DNA of 64,000 bases from Anabaena sp. UHCC 0187 (lineage in GTDB: Bacteria; Cyanobacteriota; Cyanobacteriia; Cyanobacteriales; Nostocaceae): positions 24,518 through 88,517 of the forward strand of contig NZ_VILB01000008.1 of the NCBI RefSeq assembly GCF_009712035.1, read 5' to 3'. The stretch's first letter is position 1; each line of letters starts with the position of its first letter. Shown one piece after another: positions 24,654 through 33,314 of this stretch. A program made the position numbers and the translations under genes. Under the pieces are notes generated by a model. It did not search any database and had not been told where the DNA came from. It worked only from the letters and a program-made list of their open reading frames with translations.

Positions 24654-26219
24654 TTACTTTATAGGCTCGATAACTGCTCTTAAACCTTTGCTATTGAAAG
24701 AGTTAACCATTTCACTAGCACTTTCCTGACTGCTAAAGATTCCCACTTGCATCACCTTGCGGCCTTGCCAAACTTTAGAAAAAGCATCAGTAACTAGAGA
24801 ACTGACTAAATTCTGTTGCTGTTGATTTGCAACTAGCACTAGCACGCGATAACGGGAATTTTTATTAGTAGCTGAATAATTTTGAGGGGCTGAATTCTGA
24901 ATATTTGCCCCTGTTGCGGCTTGAGGAGCGACAAATTCAATAGCACCTGAGTCAAGTCGCACATAATTAAACTGTGGTAAATCAGACTGATTATTTGGTA
25001 ATTGTGGCGGTTGACTGGAATTAGGAATGGTTCTAATTTTTAAAGGTGTTAGAGTTCTTTGATTAGGAAAATTGGAAACTGTGGGGGTAGAAAAGGTTAT
25101 TGGTGTATTCCCCGAAATTTCTCTTGATAAAGAGTTAGAACCAGAATTTTGGGCTGTAGATGCGGTTATGCCTTGAAGATCCACCTTACCGCTGATGCGA
25201 TTGCTAACTAAATTGTTTCCAGGGGCAGAAATTAGCAACTTAGCACTTTGGGCGTTGATATCATAACGACCATTATTCCGAAATACATTCTTCCCTGGGT
25301 CATAACTACTACCTAAATCTGGTCTAGCTTGGGCAATTATTACTAAACCATCTTCTTTGTTACCTTGAATAAAATTATTCCTGAACATGGGTGTAGCATT
25401 TGCTTGGACAATAATACCCGATCTATTGTCCTGAATTTGGTTAGCTACTACCACCGGAGACGAATTTTGAGCAACATTAATCCCAAAACCAGTTTCTTGA
25501 AAAATATTTTCTCTGATTTCGGGGCGAGCATTACCAGAAATAGTTATGCCATTAGCACCATTGCGAATAAAATAATTTTTGCTAATGCTAGGTGTAGCAT
25601 CACCAGTGACAGCAATTCCATCTTGGGTACTATTAGTAAAGGTATTGTCTCGAACTACAATATTGCTAGATTCAATCCACAATCCATAACCCCGACTATT
25701 AGAGTTAGTAATGGTGACACCACTTAAACTAGCTTGGTTAGCACCGACAATGGCGACGTTTTGACCACCAAACCTGCGACTGAGGTATTCACCACCACCA
25801 ATAATTGTTACGGTTTTGCCTTTATTGTTAATATCGCCTTGAATCGCTACCCCTGGTTTTAAAATTAAAGGAAATACTTCTCCAGTTTTGGCACTATATG
25901 TACCAGGAGAGAGGATAATTAAACTGTTAGACTGTGATGCTTCTAAGGCTTGAGTAATTGTTTGCCAAGGTGCGCTTTCACTCCCATTACCTGTTTTGTC
26001 ATTTCCCATACTTGGGTTGACAAATGATTGGTTAACCTGAGAGATTGTTTTTTCACCTGGAAATAGCTGTTCTATTCCTGTAGGCACTTGAGCAAAGACA
26101 CTACTTGCGCTTGTCATTAAGAGTGTTGTACTCGTCATTCCTAAACTAATAGTTAAACTCAAAATTGAGAAACTCAGGGAATTATGCAGGGTGTTCACAG
26201 ATTTTTGGGGAATTATCAT
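24654..26219 (-). CDS. Exported DUF1565 beta-helix protein with SPOR-like C-terminus
   Basis: A 521-residue protein. A signal peptide (LSFSILSLTISLGMTSTTLLM, cleavage near VFAQ) is followed by a DUF1565 right-handed beta-helix (residues about 60-330) with the NRSGIIVQANATP-type repeats, then a Ser/Pro/Asn-rich linker and a C-terminal SPOR-like domain (RYRVLVLV, MQVGIFSSQESASEMVN). SPOR domains bind denuded peptidoglycan at division septa in characterised proteins. The beta-helix is a paralogue of that at 21614. It ends in a homopurine tract. The function is unknown. Confidence 0.82.
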   Translation of the reverse strand: MIIPQKSVNTLHNSLSFSILSLTISLGMTSTTLLMTSASSVFAQVPTGIEQLFPGEKTISQVNQSFVNPSMGNDKTGNGSESAPWQTITQALEASQSNSLIILSPGTYSAKTGEVFPLILKPGVAIQGDINNKGKTVTIIGGGEYLSRRFGGQNVAIVGANQASLSGVTITNSNSRGYGLWIESSNIVVRDNTFTNSTQDGIAVTGDATPSISKNYFIRNGANGITISGNARPEIRENIFQETGFGINVAQNSSPVVVANQIQDNRSGIIVQANATPMFRNNFIQGNKEDGLVIIAQARPDLGSSYDPGKNVFRNNGRYDINAQSAKLLISAPGNNLVSNRISGKVDLQGITASTAQNSGSNSLSREISGNTPITFSTPTVSNFPNQRTLTPLKIRTIPNSSQPPQLPNNQSDLPQFNYVRLDSGAIEFVAPQAATGANIQNSAPQNYSATNKNSRYRVLVLVANQQQQNLVSSLVTDAFSKVWQGRKVMQVGIFSSQESASEMVNSFNSKGLRAVIEPIK

Positions 26220-26422
26220 TGTTTATAGAACTCCTGAAAATATCTAGCAGGAAGATTGACAGTCTTTTTTTCTATGACTTTGATTATCACTGTATATCAA
26301 CTGCTGCCAGACAACTGCTATACAATCAATTTTTATACTGTCCAACAGTAGTATGTTCACGATGTTACTCGTACCTTGACAAATTGACCACAATTAGTTA
26401 GCAATTATTTAATAATCAAAAT

Positions 26423-27511
26423 ATGAATCAGGCTGGCTATTACGATGCAAGCATTAAAAATGGGGTTTTTGTAATGGTTTCAGCCCATAGTCACACACAA
26501 CAAACTGTTTATCGCATTTTAGATGCGAACTTGGATCGCGCTCGTGAGGGTTTGCGAATTATTGAAGAATGGTGCCGATTTGGTTTAAATAATGCCCAGT
26601 TTTCAGGTATATGTAAACACTTGCGTCAAGAGTTGGGCGCTTGGCATACGGCTGAAATCCGCGCAGCCCGCGATACACCAGGTGATCCGGGAACTGATTT
26701 AAGTCACCCCCAAGAGGAACAACGGGCTGATATTACATCTCTATTACAGGCTAATTTTTGCCGTGTGCAAGAAGCATTGCGCGTATTAGAAGAATATGGC
26801 AAGCTTTATCATGGGAATATGGGAGCGGCTTGTAAACAAATGCGTTATCAGGTTTATACCCTGGAAAGTAATTTGATGGGTTATCAGCGTCATCAGTTAT
26901 TATGGCGATCGCATTTATATCTGGTAACATCTCCCGCAGATAACTTATTCGCAATTGTGGAAGCTGCCCTTCAAGGTGGATTAACTCTGTTACAGTATCG
27001 GGAAAAGACGGCTGATGATTCGGTACGTTTAGAACGGGCTATGCAGCTACGGCAGTTATGTCACCATTATGGTGCTTTATTCATTATTAATGATCGGGTA
27101 GATTTAGCTTTAGCTGTGGATGCTGATGGTGTGCATTTGGGACAACAAGATATACCTATTGCTGTAGCGCGTCAATTACTAGGACATCAACGCATTATTG
27201 GCCGCTCTACCACAAATCCTCAAGAAATGCAAGGGGCAATTGCCGAAGGTGCGGACTATATTGGTGTGGGGCCTGTGTATGAAACACCAACTAAAGTAGG
27301 TAAAGCCGCAGCGGGTTTAGAGTATGTGAAGTATGTTTCCCAAAATTGTCAAATTCCCTGGTTTGCAATTGGGGGAATAGATATGAGTAATTTGAATGAT
27401 GTCATGAATGCGGGAGCGCAACGGGTGGCTGTAGTGCGATCGCTGATCGAATCAGATCAACCTACATTGGCAACTCAGTATTTTCTTTCGCAACTGCACC
27501 GAATTAAATAA
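26423..27511 (+). CDS. thiE: Thiamine phosphate synthase with N-terminal ThiD2 domain
   Basis: A 362-residue bifunctional-type enzyme. Residues about 25-145 are the ThiD2 domain (YRILDANLDRAREGLRIIEEW, RVQEALRVLEEYGKL), a phosphomethylpyrimidine kinase-like module fused to ThiE in cyanobacteria. Residues 150-362 are ThiE (LQYREKTADD, IINDRVDLALAV, ADGVHLGQQD, GVGPVYETPTK, FAIGGI). ThiE joins HMP-PP and the thiazole phosphate. The ATG at 26474 (MVSAHS) is an alternative start 17 residues in. thiS lies 640 bases downstream with an unrelated hicB between. No TPP riboswitch is visible upstream. Confidence 0.93.
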   Translation: MNQAGYYDASIKNGVFVMVSAHSHTQQTVYRILDANLDRAREGLRIIEEWCRFGLNNAQFSGICKHLRQELGAWHTAEIRAARDTPGDPGTDLSHPQEEQRADITSLLQANFCRVQEALRVLEEYGKLYHGNMGAACKQMRYQVYTLESNLMGYQRHQLLWRSHLYLVTSPADNLFAIVEAALQGGLTLLQYREKTADDSVRLERAMQLRQLCHHYGALFIINDRVDLALAVDADGVHLGQQDIPIAVARQLLGHQRIIGRSTTNPQEMQGAIAEGADYIGVGPVYETPTKVGKAAAGLEYVKYVSQNCQIPWFAIGGIDMSNLNDVMNAGAQRVAVVRSLIESDQPTLATQYFLSQLHRIK

Positions 27512-27647
27512 TTCAGGAATATTGACAGTAATTATAGTGGGTTAATTTCACCCACCTTGCTGTGTTTGTCAATATTGTGATTTAGTCTATGGCTTTTATT
27601 GCTTCTAAATTAATTGGAAAAGTATTATATTCCCCTGTACATAATAG

Positions 27648-27673
27648 CCCCCTCCTCGCTTGCGGGGAGGGGG
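27648..27673 (+). repeat. C/G-rich palindromic repeat
   Basis: The arm CCCCCTCCTCGC (27648-27659) pairs with GCGGGGAGGGGG (27662-27673) with one mismatch and is followed by TTGGGGGTGGGG. The same type is inserted in the second NACHT gene (11958-12052). It may also terminate thiE transcripts. Confidence 0.7.
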
Positions 27674-27771
27674 TTGGGGGTGGGGTTCTTGTATTTCACT
27701 CAATCAAGAACCGCTATATTAAGATATAATTATTTTGATCATCCCCTACCTAAAAACTTGAACTTCAAACT

Positions 27772-27972
27772 ATGAAAATAAAAGTCATTATTCACAAAGA
27801 AGAAGTAGGTTATTGGGCAGAAGTTCCTGCTATTCCCGGTTGTGCTACCCAGGGAGATACTTTTGAAGAATTACTACAAAATATATATGAAGCCGTTGAG
27901 GGTTGTTTACTCGTTGATGTTGATTCATTAGAACTGGATGAATCTGCTCAAATATTAGAAATTGCCGTATGA
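27772..27972 (+). CDS. HicB-like antitoxin, without HicA partner
   Basis: A 66-residue HicB-type RNase H-like fold. The pattern KIKVIIHKEEVGYWAEVPAIPGCATQGDTFEELLQNIYEAVEG is that of small HicB antitoxins. HicB normally neutralises the HicA mRNA interferase. No short GGxH-type HicA frame is visible on either side, so this is an orphan. Many cyanobacterial copies are solitary and may serve another function. It lies between thiE and thiS, all on the same strand. Confidence 0.75.
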   Translation: MKIKVIIHKEEVGYWAEVPAIPGCATQGDTFEELLQNIYEAVEGCLLVDVDSLELDESAQILEIAV

Positions 27973-28153
27973 AATCAATTTCAGGGAAATAAATCAATAT
28001 CAATTCGTAAATATTAGAAATAGATTTAAACAATGTACAATTGATAATTGGTGATCAAATCTCTATTTCATCCTATTTATCCTTTAATCGGTGGACATCC
28101 TGATTCTGACTAGATTATTATTTTTATAACTCTTAAATTCAAACTTTTTCTCC

Positions 28154-28366
28154 ATGTCCAATCAAATTCATCTCCAAGTCAATGGAGAAACGCGCAATTG
28201 TATATCCCCAACTGCTTTACCCGAATTACTGCAACAGTTGGGTTTTAATCTGCGCTTAATAGCAGTAGAATACAACGGTGAAATATTACATCGTCAATTT
28301 TGGACTGAAACTCAAATCAAAAATGGCGATCGCTTGGAAGTAGTCACCATAGTTGGTGGTGGTTAA
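28154..28366 (+). CDS. thiS: Sulfur carrier protein ThiS
   Basis: A 70-residue ubiquitin-like protein that carries sulfur for the thiazole ring of thiamine. It has the IHLQVNGETRNC start, LPELLQQLGF, VEYNGEIL, and a C-terminal IVGGG whose final glycines are activated as a thiocarboxylate. It follows hicB and, more distantly, thiE. Its last four bases overlap the end of the convergent glycosyltransferase gene. The upstream region has no recognisable TPP aptamer. Confidence 0.88.
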   Translation: MSNQIHLQVNGETRNCISPTALPELLQQLGFNLRLIAVEYNGEILHRQFWTETQIKNGDRLEVVTIVGGG

Positions 28367-29598
28367 TTTAACAAACAAGAATAGCAAGATTCAGGACTAT
28401 ATAACCAGCGATGATAGGTTTTCCGTTTCGCTAATTCCTTACCTTGACGGCCGAGTTTTTCCCGAAGCTGTGAATCTTGACACAAACGCTTAAAAGTTTG
28501 CAACATCTCATAACCAGAATCGGGATTTACCAACAGGCCATTTTCTTCATGATGAACCGCATCTAAAACACTACCTAAGCGAGAAGCAATTACAGGTTTA
28601 CCAAAATAACCAGCTTCTAAATAAACTACACCAAAATTATCTATGGTTTTATCTTCATGATTATCTGAATTTAACATCGCAAAAATATCACAAGCTGCAT
28701 AATAACCGGCTAAATCCCTTTCTGGGACATACCCTGCAAAATGTACTCGTTTATCTATTCGCAACCTTTCCGCTTGGGATTTTAGCTGGTTTTCACAAAC
28801 TCCTGTACCGCAAATAATGCAATGAACATCTACACCAAAATTTAGCAATACGGGAATATTATCTATTACCCGATCAAAGTTTTTATATTTAACCAAATTC
28901 CCCACAGAGAGAATAACTATCGCTGTTTCCGGAATATTGTAAGTTTGACGAATACGATTACGTAAATCATCAATATGACTAAAACTAGTAGGATTACCAA
29001 ATCTTTCTGGTCTCACAACTGGGTTAATCACATGAGTTGGAGTATCTAACCGAAAAGTATTTCTTAAAGAATTGCGAATATAAGAACTATTACAAACAAT
29101 TCCATCAGCGCGTTTGAGAGTTAATTTTAATAGCCATTTCCACAAAGGGTTACTAGCTGTACGGACTAAATCATTATCATGTAAATAGATAAAAAAGCGA
29201 ATTGGTAAAATGTAACTGAGTAACAACAACGCCGGAAAATCATAACCATGACACCATTCAATGTAGCGGTAATGATAGCGAAAATATAATTTAATAGCTA
29301 ATAAAAAAGCAGCAATAATATTAAAGCCAGATTGGATTATATTTCCTAACCAGTTATCACACCAAGCTGGAAAATTAAACCAACGATAAACCGGAAATTG
29401 CTGGGATTGATCAAATTTTTTATCTCCAGCACAACCACCAGCGAGAACAATTACCCGATCTGGATCTTGTAAACAACGATTATAGACATATTCACCAATT
29501 ACAGCTTCTTTTGGGCGAAATATTCGGGAAATAACCAGGATATCTGGAGAAGCCGTTTTATCTCTAATTTGTGACCCTAGTTGTGATATATTTTCCAT
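28363..29598 (-). CDS. Group 1 (GT4-type) glycosyltransferase
   Basis: A 411-residue GT-B glycosyltransferase that transfers a sugar from a nucleotide donor. N-terminal half: VIVLAGGCAGDKK, WCHGYDFPALLLL and a domain-linking IVCNSSYIRNSL. C-terminal half: VILSVGNLVKYKNFDRVI, ICGTGVCENQL, RVHFAGYVPERDL and the EAGYFGKPVIASRLGSVLD donor-binding region. It stands alone, convergent with thiS, so the acceptor is unknown. Its 1.3 kb upstream region has no cell-wall or polysaccharide gene. Confidence 0.88.
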   Translation of the reverse strand: MENISQLGSQIRDKTASPDILVISRIFRPKEAVIGEYVYNRCLQDPDRVIVLAGGCAGDKKFDQSQQFPVYRWFNFPAWCDNWLGNIIQSGFNIIAAFLLAIKLYFRYHYRYIEWCHGYDFPALLLLSYILPIRFFIYLHDNDLVRTASNPLWKWLLKLTLKRADGIVCNSSYIRNSLRNTFRLDTPTHVINPVVRPERFGNPTSFSHIDDLRNRIRQTYNIPETAIVILSVGNLVKYKNFDRVIDNIPVLLNFGVDVHCIICGTGVCENQLKSQAERLRIDKRVHFAGYVPERDLAGYYAACDIFAMLNSDNHEDKTIDNFGVVYLEAGYFGKPVIASRLGSVLDAVHHEENGLLVNPDSGYEMLQTFKRLCQDSQLREKLGRQGKELAKRKTYHRWLYSPESCYSCLLN

Positions 29599-30923
29599 AA
29601 TTAAGCTTGATAAATTAACTGGAATTAGGGCATTATCTTCAATTGAATTGATTATTTACTGCTAAATAGCAAAGTAAATATATTGCCAAAACTATCCAAT
29701 CTAAATGGCAATTTCAAAAAATTAGTAATCAGAAAAAATGAAATAATCATTTGCATTAATAGAGGTATAGTCCAGACAAATCCGACAACAGATAAAACAG
29801 AAGAGATATATAAATAGAGGTTGTCGAATTCTGCTGATTTAGAGAAAATTATTAAGTTCTAACTCCAAAAATTAGGTTTTGACATTTTTGTTAACAGATA
29901 AAACTTGCACTTTTCACTTAATGCCCAGAAGATGATTTATATGTGTAACACCTGGCTAACAAAACTATAAATTTATCACCAATTTCGCTGCCAATTATTG
30001 TTTAATTTGCCCAGGTTTATCAATGCTGGATAAGTTATCTGCATAATCAAAGATAGCTATGATTTATCACTGATACTCCCAAGAGATTACTCAGAAACTA
30101 CTCGGAAAATTGTTAAATCTAACTATTTCCTCTAGAATACCGCAAATATTGTCTATTTTAGTGCCAAATCGCCAGAAAATATCGGTAATTTTGTAATCTG
30201 TGTCATAGCATTTATTGCCAAATAATGATTTAATAACATCCATTATTTTTACCTTTGTTGCGTACATAATTTTCATCATTAATTAGGGTATCAATCATTG
30301 CATTTACCCCATGTTGAGTTTGAATACCCTGAGATGGTAATCATGGATATATTTGCCACATTACAGCTTATCCTAGAAACGAGTTTTTCAACCCGCTGCC
30401 ATAGTTAATCAGTAGTAAGTGTAAAATTATTAATTGTCACTGCGCTTATATTACTGACGACTGATGAAAAATAAAACCCCCTAAGATATAGGTGCTAAAT
30501 ATTCCGTCTCTATCCGGAAAAAATCTGTTAGTAGCAAAATTAGTAATATAAAAAAACTCGTATCATTTAAAACAGGCTTATTCAGATGCTCAAAAAAATA
30601 TTTAACAGTAGTAGGATTTACACTTAATAAATAAGTGCTGCCATCATCAGTAAGAATTATTACTGAGATTATTAATTAATCAATGATACAAATTACTTTT
30701 TTAGCCCCAACATTATCAGTATGGCATTATTGAGCAATGGAAATAATTAATTGATTCCCAAGTTTTTTGATGGTAAGGATGTTTCCCAGTACGGTTATCA
30801 ACGCCAGAAATCTCTCCCTATTTTCTCCCTAACCAAGATAAGAAGCGGTAGATTAGATATAGCGTCACTTCTTCAAAACAGGGGAAGTCATCATAAAAAT
30901 ACAGTTGTCACAATAAATGTGTT
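29599..30923. other. 1.3 kb AT-rich intergenic region
   Basis: Apart from one possible 50-residue ORF (30091-30243) I see no convincing gene. A weak inverted repeat, AGGGTATCAA (30285-30294) with TTGAATACCCT (30320-30330), lies near its middle. No rRNA, tRNA or riboswitch was recognised. Two promoters, for the glycosyltransferase (-) and DUF1517 (+), must lie near its ends. Confidence 0.5.
30091..30243 (-). CDS. Possible small protein of 50 residues
   Basis: Read from the ATG at 30243, which has AAAGGTAAAA directly before it; an extension to 30279 has no such site. The product, MDVIKSLFGNK to NNFPSSF, shows no signal or membrane helix and no known family. It is supported only by the start signal and the clean frame, so it may be chance. 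Confidence 0.3.
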   Translation of the reverse strand: MDVIKSLFGNKCYDTDYKITDIFWRFGTKIDNICGILEEIVRFNNFPSSF

Positions 30924-31886
30924 ATGAGTAAAAAAATACAAGGATTCCTCAAACCCCTATTTAAAACCATCTTTGTCATTAGCTTAGTGCTAACTTTGGC
31001 TTTTAGTCATGCTAATGATGCCTTAGCAGCCCGCAGTGGTGGCAGAATTGGTGGTGGTTCTTTTAGAATGCCTTCTAGTCGTACCTACACACCCCGGACA
31101 AATATGCCCAGCAGTGGCGGTTACTACGCTCCCTATGGTGGTGGTTTCGGATTTCCGTTTCTTTTGCCCTTATGGGGTTTTGGTGGCGGTTTTGGCGGGT
31201 TGTTTGGGATTTTGATCTTTTTTGCTATGGCGAATTTTTTAGTCCAAACATTTCGCCGTGTTACCAGTGGAGAAACGGAAGAAGTCAGCTACAGTAGTAA
31301 TCCTTCGGTTTCCGTTACTCGTTTACAAGTTGGTTTACTAGCCCAAGCCAGAGATTTACAACCCGAACTCAATCGGATTGCGGAAACTGCTGATACCAAT
31401 AGCCCAACGGGAAGAAGCGAAGTTTTACAAGAAGCTAGTTTGGCTTTATTGCGTCACCCTGAATATTGGGTATATGCGGGTGGTGGAACTCAACAAGCAA
31501 AGTTAAATTCCGCAGAATCCCAATTTAATCGGTTATCTTTAGCCGAACGCAGTAAGTTTAGCGAAGAAACTCTTTCTAATGTCAATAATCAGTTAAAGGC
31601 TGTTCTCAGTCAGGAAGCTTTATCTGGTGAAGATAACCCGACTCGTTTGATTAGTGAAGGGCCAGGAGAATATATTATTGTCACTTTATTAGCAGCAACT
31701 TTGGGTAAATGTGAAATTCCCGCTATTAATAATGCTGATGATTTACGCCAAGCTTTACGTCAAATTGGTAGTCTTGGTGGTGAACAACTTTTAGCAATTG
31801 AAGTTTTGTGGACTCCCCAAGCTGAAGGGGATACTCTAACATCAGATGATTTGTTTGCTGAATATCCTGATTTGAAATTGGTTTAA
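30924..31886 (+). CDS. DUF1517 protein with signal/membrane segments
   Basis: A 320-residue protein. An N-terminal hydrophobic segment (FKTIFVISLVLTLAFSHANDALA) is followed by Arg/Gly/Ser-rich sequence (RSGGRIGGGSFRM), a second hydrophobic block rich in Gly and Phe (FGFPFLLPLWGFGGGFGGLFGILIFFAMANFLV), then a soluble part with VTRLQVGLLAQARDLQPEL and LLRHPEYWVYA, the DUF1517 signature. The family is found in cyanobacteria and chloroplasts; no function is established here. It stands alone. Confidence 0.9.
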   Translation: MSKKIQGFLKPLFKTIFVISLVLTLAFSHANDALAARSGGRIGGGSFRMPSSRTYTPRTNMPSSGGYYAPYGGGFGFPFLLPLWGFGGGFGGLFGILIFFAMANFLVQTFRRVTSGETEEVSYSSNPSVSVTRLQVGLLAQARDLQPELNRIAETADTNSPTGRSEVLQEASLALLRHPEYWVYAGGGTQQAKLNSAESQFNRLSLAERSKFSEETLSNVNNQLKAVLSQEALSGEDNPTRLISEGPGEYIIVTLLAATLGKCEIPAINNADDLRQALRQIGSLGGEQLLAIEVLWTPQAEGDTLTSDDLFAEYPDLKLV

Positions 31887-32000
31887 TTGAGGTTTAGGGC
31901 TGAAAACAGTTAGAAGTGACTTGTAATCGAGAATTGCGACATTCGTTTTAAGATTATCTATGTCACAATTGAGGAAACTACCATTTATAATCCTACTGCT

Positions 32001-32171
32001 GTGCAAGCCCTAACCTGTCTCAGGGTTTGTGAGATGCTGTCTAACCGCCTTCTAGACATCCACTTGATTCGATTTGACGAAATTGAGCGATATGTATATA
32101 TTCTGGCAGGTGATGAAATGGAAATTCTAATCTTCCCTGAAGGAAATTGGAGGTTTAATAATGAAACCTAA
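32001..32171 (+). CDS. DUF6888-like small protein, GTG or lost start
   Basis: A 56-residue frame that is easy to overlook. Its sequence VQALTCLRVCEMLSN, IHLIRFDE, YILAGDEMEILIFPEG, NWRF matches the small DUF6888 proteins that usually pair with DUF6887. The frame is open upstream without an ATG; the GTG at 32001 is the only plausible start, and the residues just before (NPTA) look like the usual beginning, so the normal ATG may have been lost. The end overlaps the DUF6887 start by 11 bases. Its function is unknown. Confidence 0.65.
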   Translation: MQALTCLRVCEMLSNRLLDIHLIRFDEIERYVYILAGDEMEILIFPEGNWRFNNET

Positions 32172-32397
32172 TTTTGCTCAAATGTCGAGGTCTGAGTTGA
32201 AAGACTATGTACGTAGACATCCCAGTGATTGGGAGGCTTTGAATATTCTAGTGAGTAGTCGTACTCCTGATTCAGAAGCTACATGGTATGCGCCAATGGT
32301 GACAGCAGAAGGTATACCAATAGAAGAGAATGTCCGGTTAGCGGAACAAGCTATTCAGGAACGAATTACCTTAGAGAACAAAAAAAGAGTCCATTAG
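32161..32397 (+). CDS. DUF6887-like small protein
   Basis: A 78-residue protein. MKPNFAQMSRSELKDYVRRHPSDWEALNILVSSR is the DUF6887 signature. It overlaps the DUF6888 frame, which is the usual order of this cyanobacterial pair, reminiscent of toxin-antitoxin couples in size and overlap, although no toxin activity is known for it. The tail after residue 40 (YAPMVTAEGIPIEEN) is longer than the basic domain. Confidence 0.75.
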   Translation: MKPNFAQMSRSELKDYVRRHPSDWEALNILVSSRTPDSEATWYAPMVTAEGIPIEENVRLAEQAIQERITLENKKRVH

Positions 32398-32424
32398 GAG
32401 TATAAAAGATTTCAAACTCTTACT

Positions 32425-32449
32425 CTCTGTGACTCTGCGCCTCTGCGTG
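32425..32449. repeat. CTCTGCG interspersed repeat
   Basis: CTCTGTGACTCTGCGCCTC followed by TGCGTG. The same family occurs at 35440-35471, 36761-36787 and, as an inverted pair, 62404-62467. Common in cyanobacterial intergenic DNA. Confidence 0.7.
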
Positions 32450-32478
32450 TTAGCGAAGCGGGGCGAAGCCCAACAAAC

Positions 32479-33252
32479 TCATTTAGGAAACTGTCCTTCG
32501 CGCACTTCCACAGCGTAATCTTGGACAGCTTTGGTAATTGTTTCTCGTAAATTTGTATAAACCTTGGCGAATGGTGGTTGTTTTTCCGAAAGTCCGAGAA
32601 TGTCAGAAGTGACTAATACTTGACCATCACAGCTAGAACCTGCACCAATTCCAATAGTAGGAATATGGAGTTTTTGTGTAATTTGCAGGGCTAGTTTTGT
32701 AGGAATATGTTCTAATACTATCGCAAAAACCCCAGCTTGTTCGAGAGCGATCGCTTCGTTAAAAATTCTCTCTCCTGCTTCCTGGGTTTTTCCCTGTTGT
32801 CGCAACCCTAATTGATGGATTGATTGGGGTGTTAATCCCACATGACCCATAACCGGAATTCCAGATTGCACTAATCGGGCAATAGTTTCCACCATTGCGG
32901 GATAGCCACCTTCTAATTTTACCGCTTGCGCTCCTGTTTCTTTCAACACCCTGCCGGCGGAGTGCATGGCTTGGGAGATGCTTTCTTGATAGGTCAAAAA
33001 TGGTAAATCAACTACCATTAAAGCATTTTTGACACCACGCCGCACAGCTTTAGCATGATGAATCATTTCATCTAAAGTTATGGGTAAAGTAGTTTCATAA
33101 CCAAGGATGACGGCAAGAGAATCACCAACTAAGATCAAGTCTACACCAGCTATATCTAAAAGTTGAGCGATCGCATAATCCCAGGCAGTTAACGCAACAA
33201 TCGCCCGTTCCTGTTGTTTCCATTGAGTTAATTGTTGGGTAGTAACTGCCAT
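32479..33252 (-). CDS. panB: 3-methyl-2-oxobutanoate hydroxymethyltransferase
   Basis: First committed enzyme of pantothenate synthesis: it transfers a hydroxymethyl group from methylene-tetrahydrofolate to ketoisovalerate. The TIM barrel has [61 protein letters not shown] and [15 protein letters not shown]. The true start is the ATG at 33252 (MAVTTQQL); the ORF extends to 33279 only through heptamer repeats. No panC is adjacent. It ends at a CTCTGCG repeat. Confidence 0.93.
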   Translation of the reverse strand: MAVTTQQLTQWKQQERAIVALTAWDYAIAQLLDIAGVDLILVGDSLAVILGYETTLPITLDEMIHHAKAVRRGVKNALMVVDLPFLTYQESISQAMHSAGRVLKETGAQAVKLEGGYPAMVETIARLVQSGIPVMGHVGLTPQSIHQLGLRQQGKTQEAGERIFNEAIALEQAGVFAIVLEHIPTKLALQITQKLHIPTIGIGAGSSCDGQVLVTSDILGLSEKQPPFAKVYTNLRETITKAVQDYAVEVREGQFPK

Positions 33253-33256
33253 AAAT

Positions 33257-33309
33257 AATTGATAATTGATAATTGTCAATTGTTAATTGTCAATTGATAA
33301 TTGTCAATT
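33257..33309. repeat. Heptamer-like AATTGTC/AATTGAT tandem repeat
   Basis: Seven or so AATTGAT, AATTGTC and TTAATTG units fill the space between panB and the propeller gene. Typical cyanobacterial short tandem repeat; it creates spurious coding extensions at the panB start. Confidence 0.85.
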
Positions 33310-33314
33310 ATTCC

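Noticed and set aside
26300-26474. TPP riboswitch before thiE or thiS
   Set aside because: No CTGAGA-type core with the matching second conserved segment was seen upstream of either gene.
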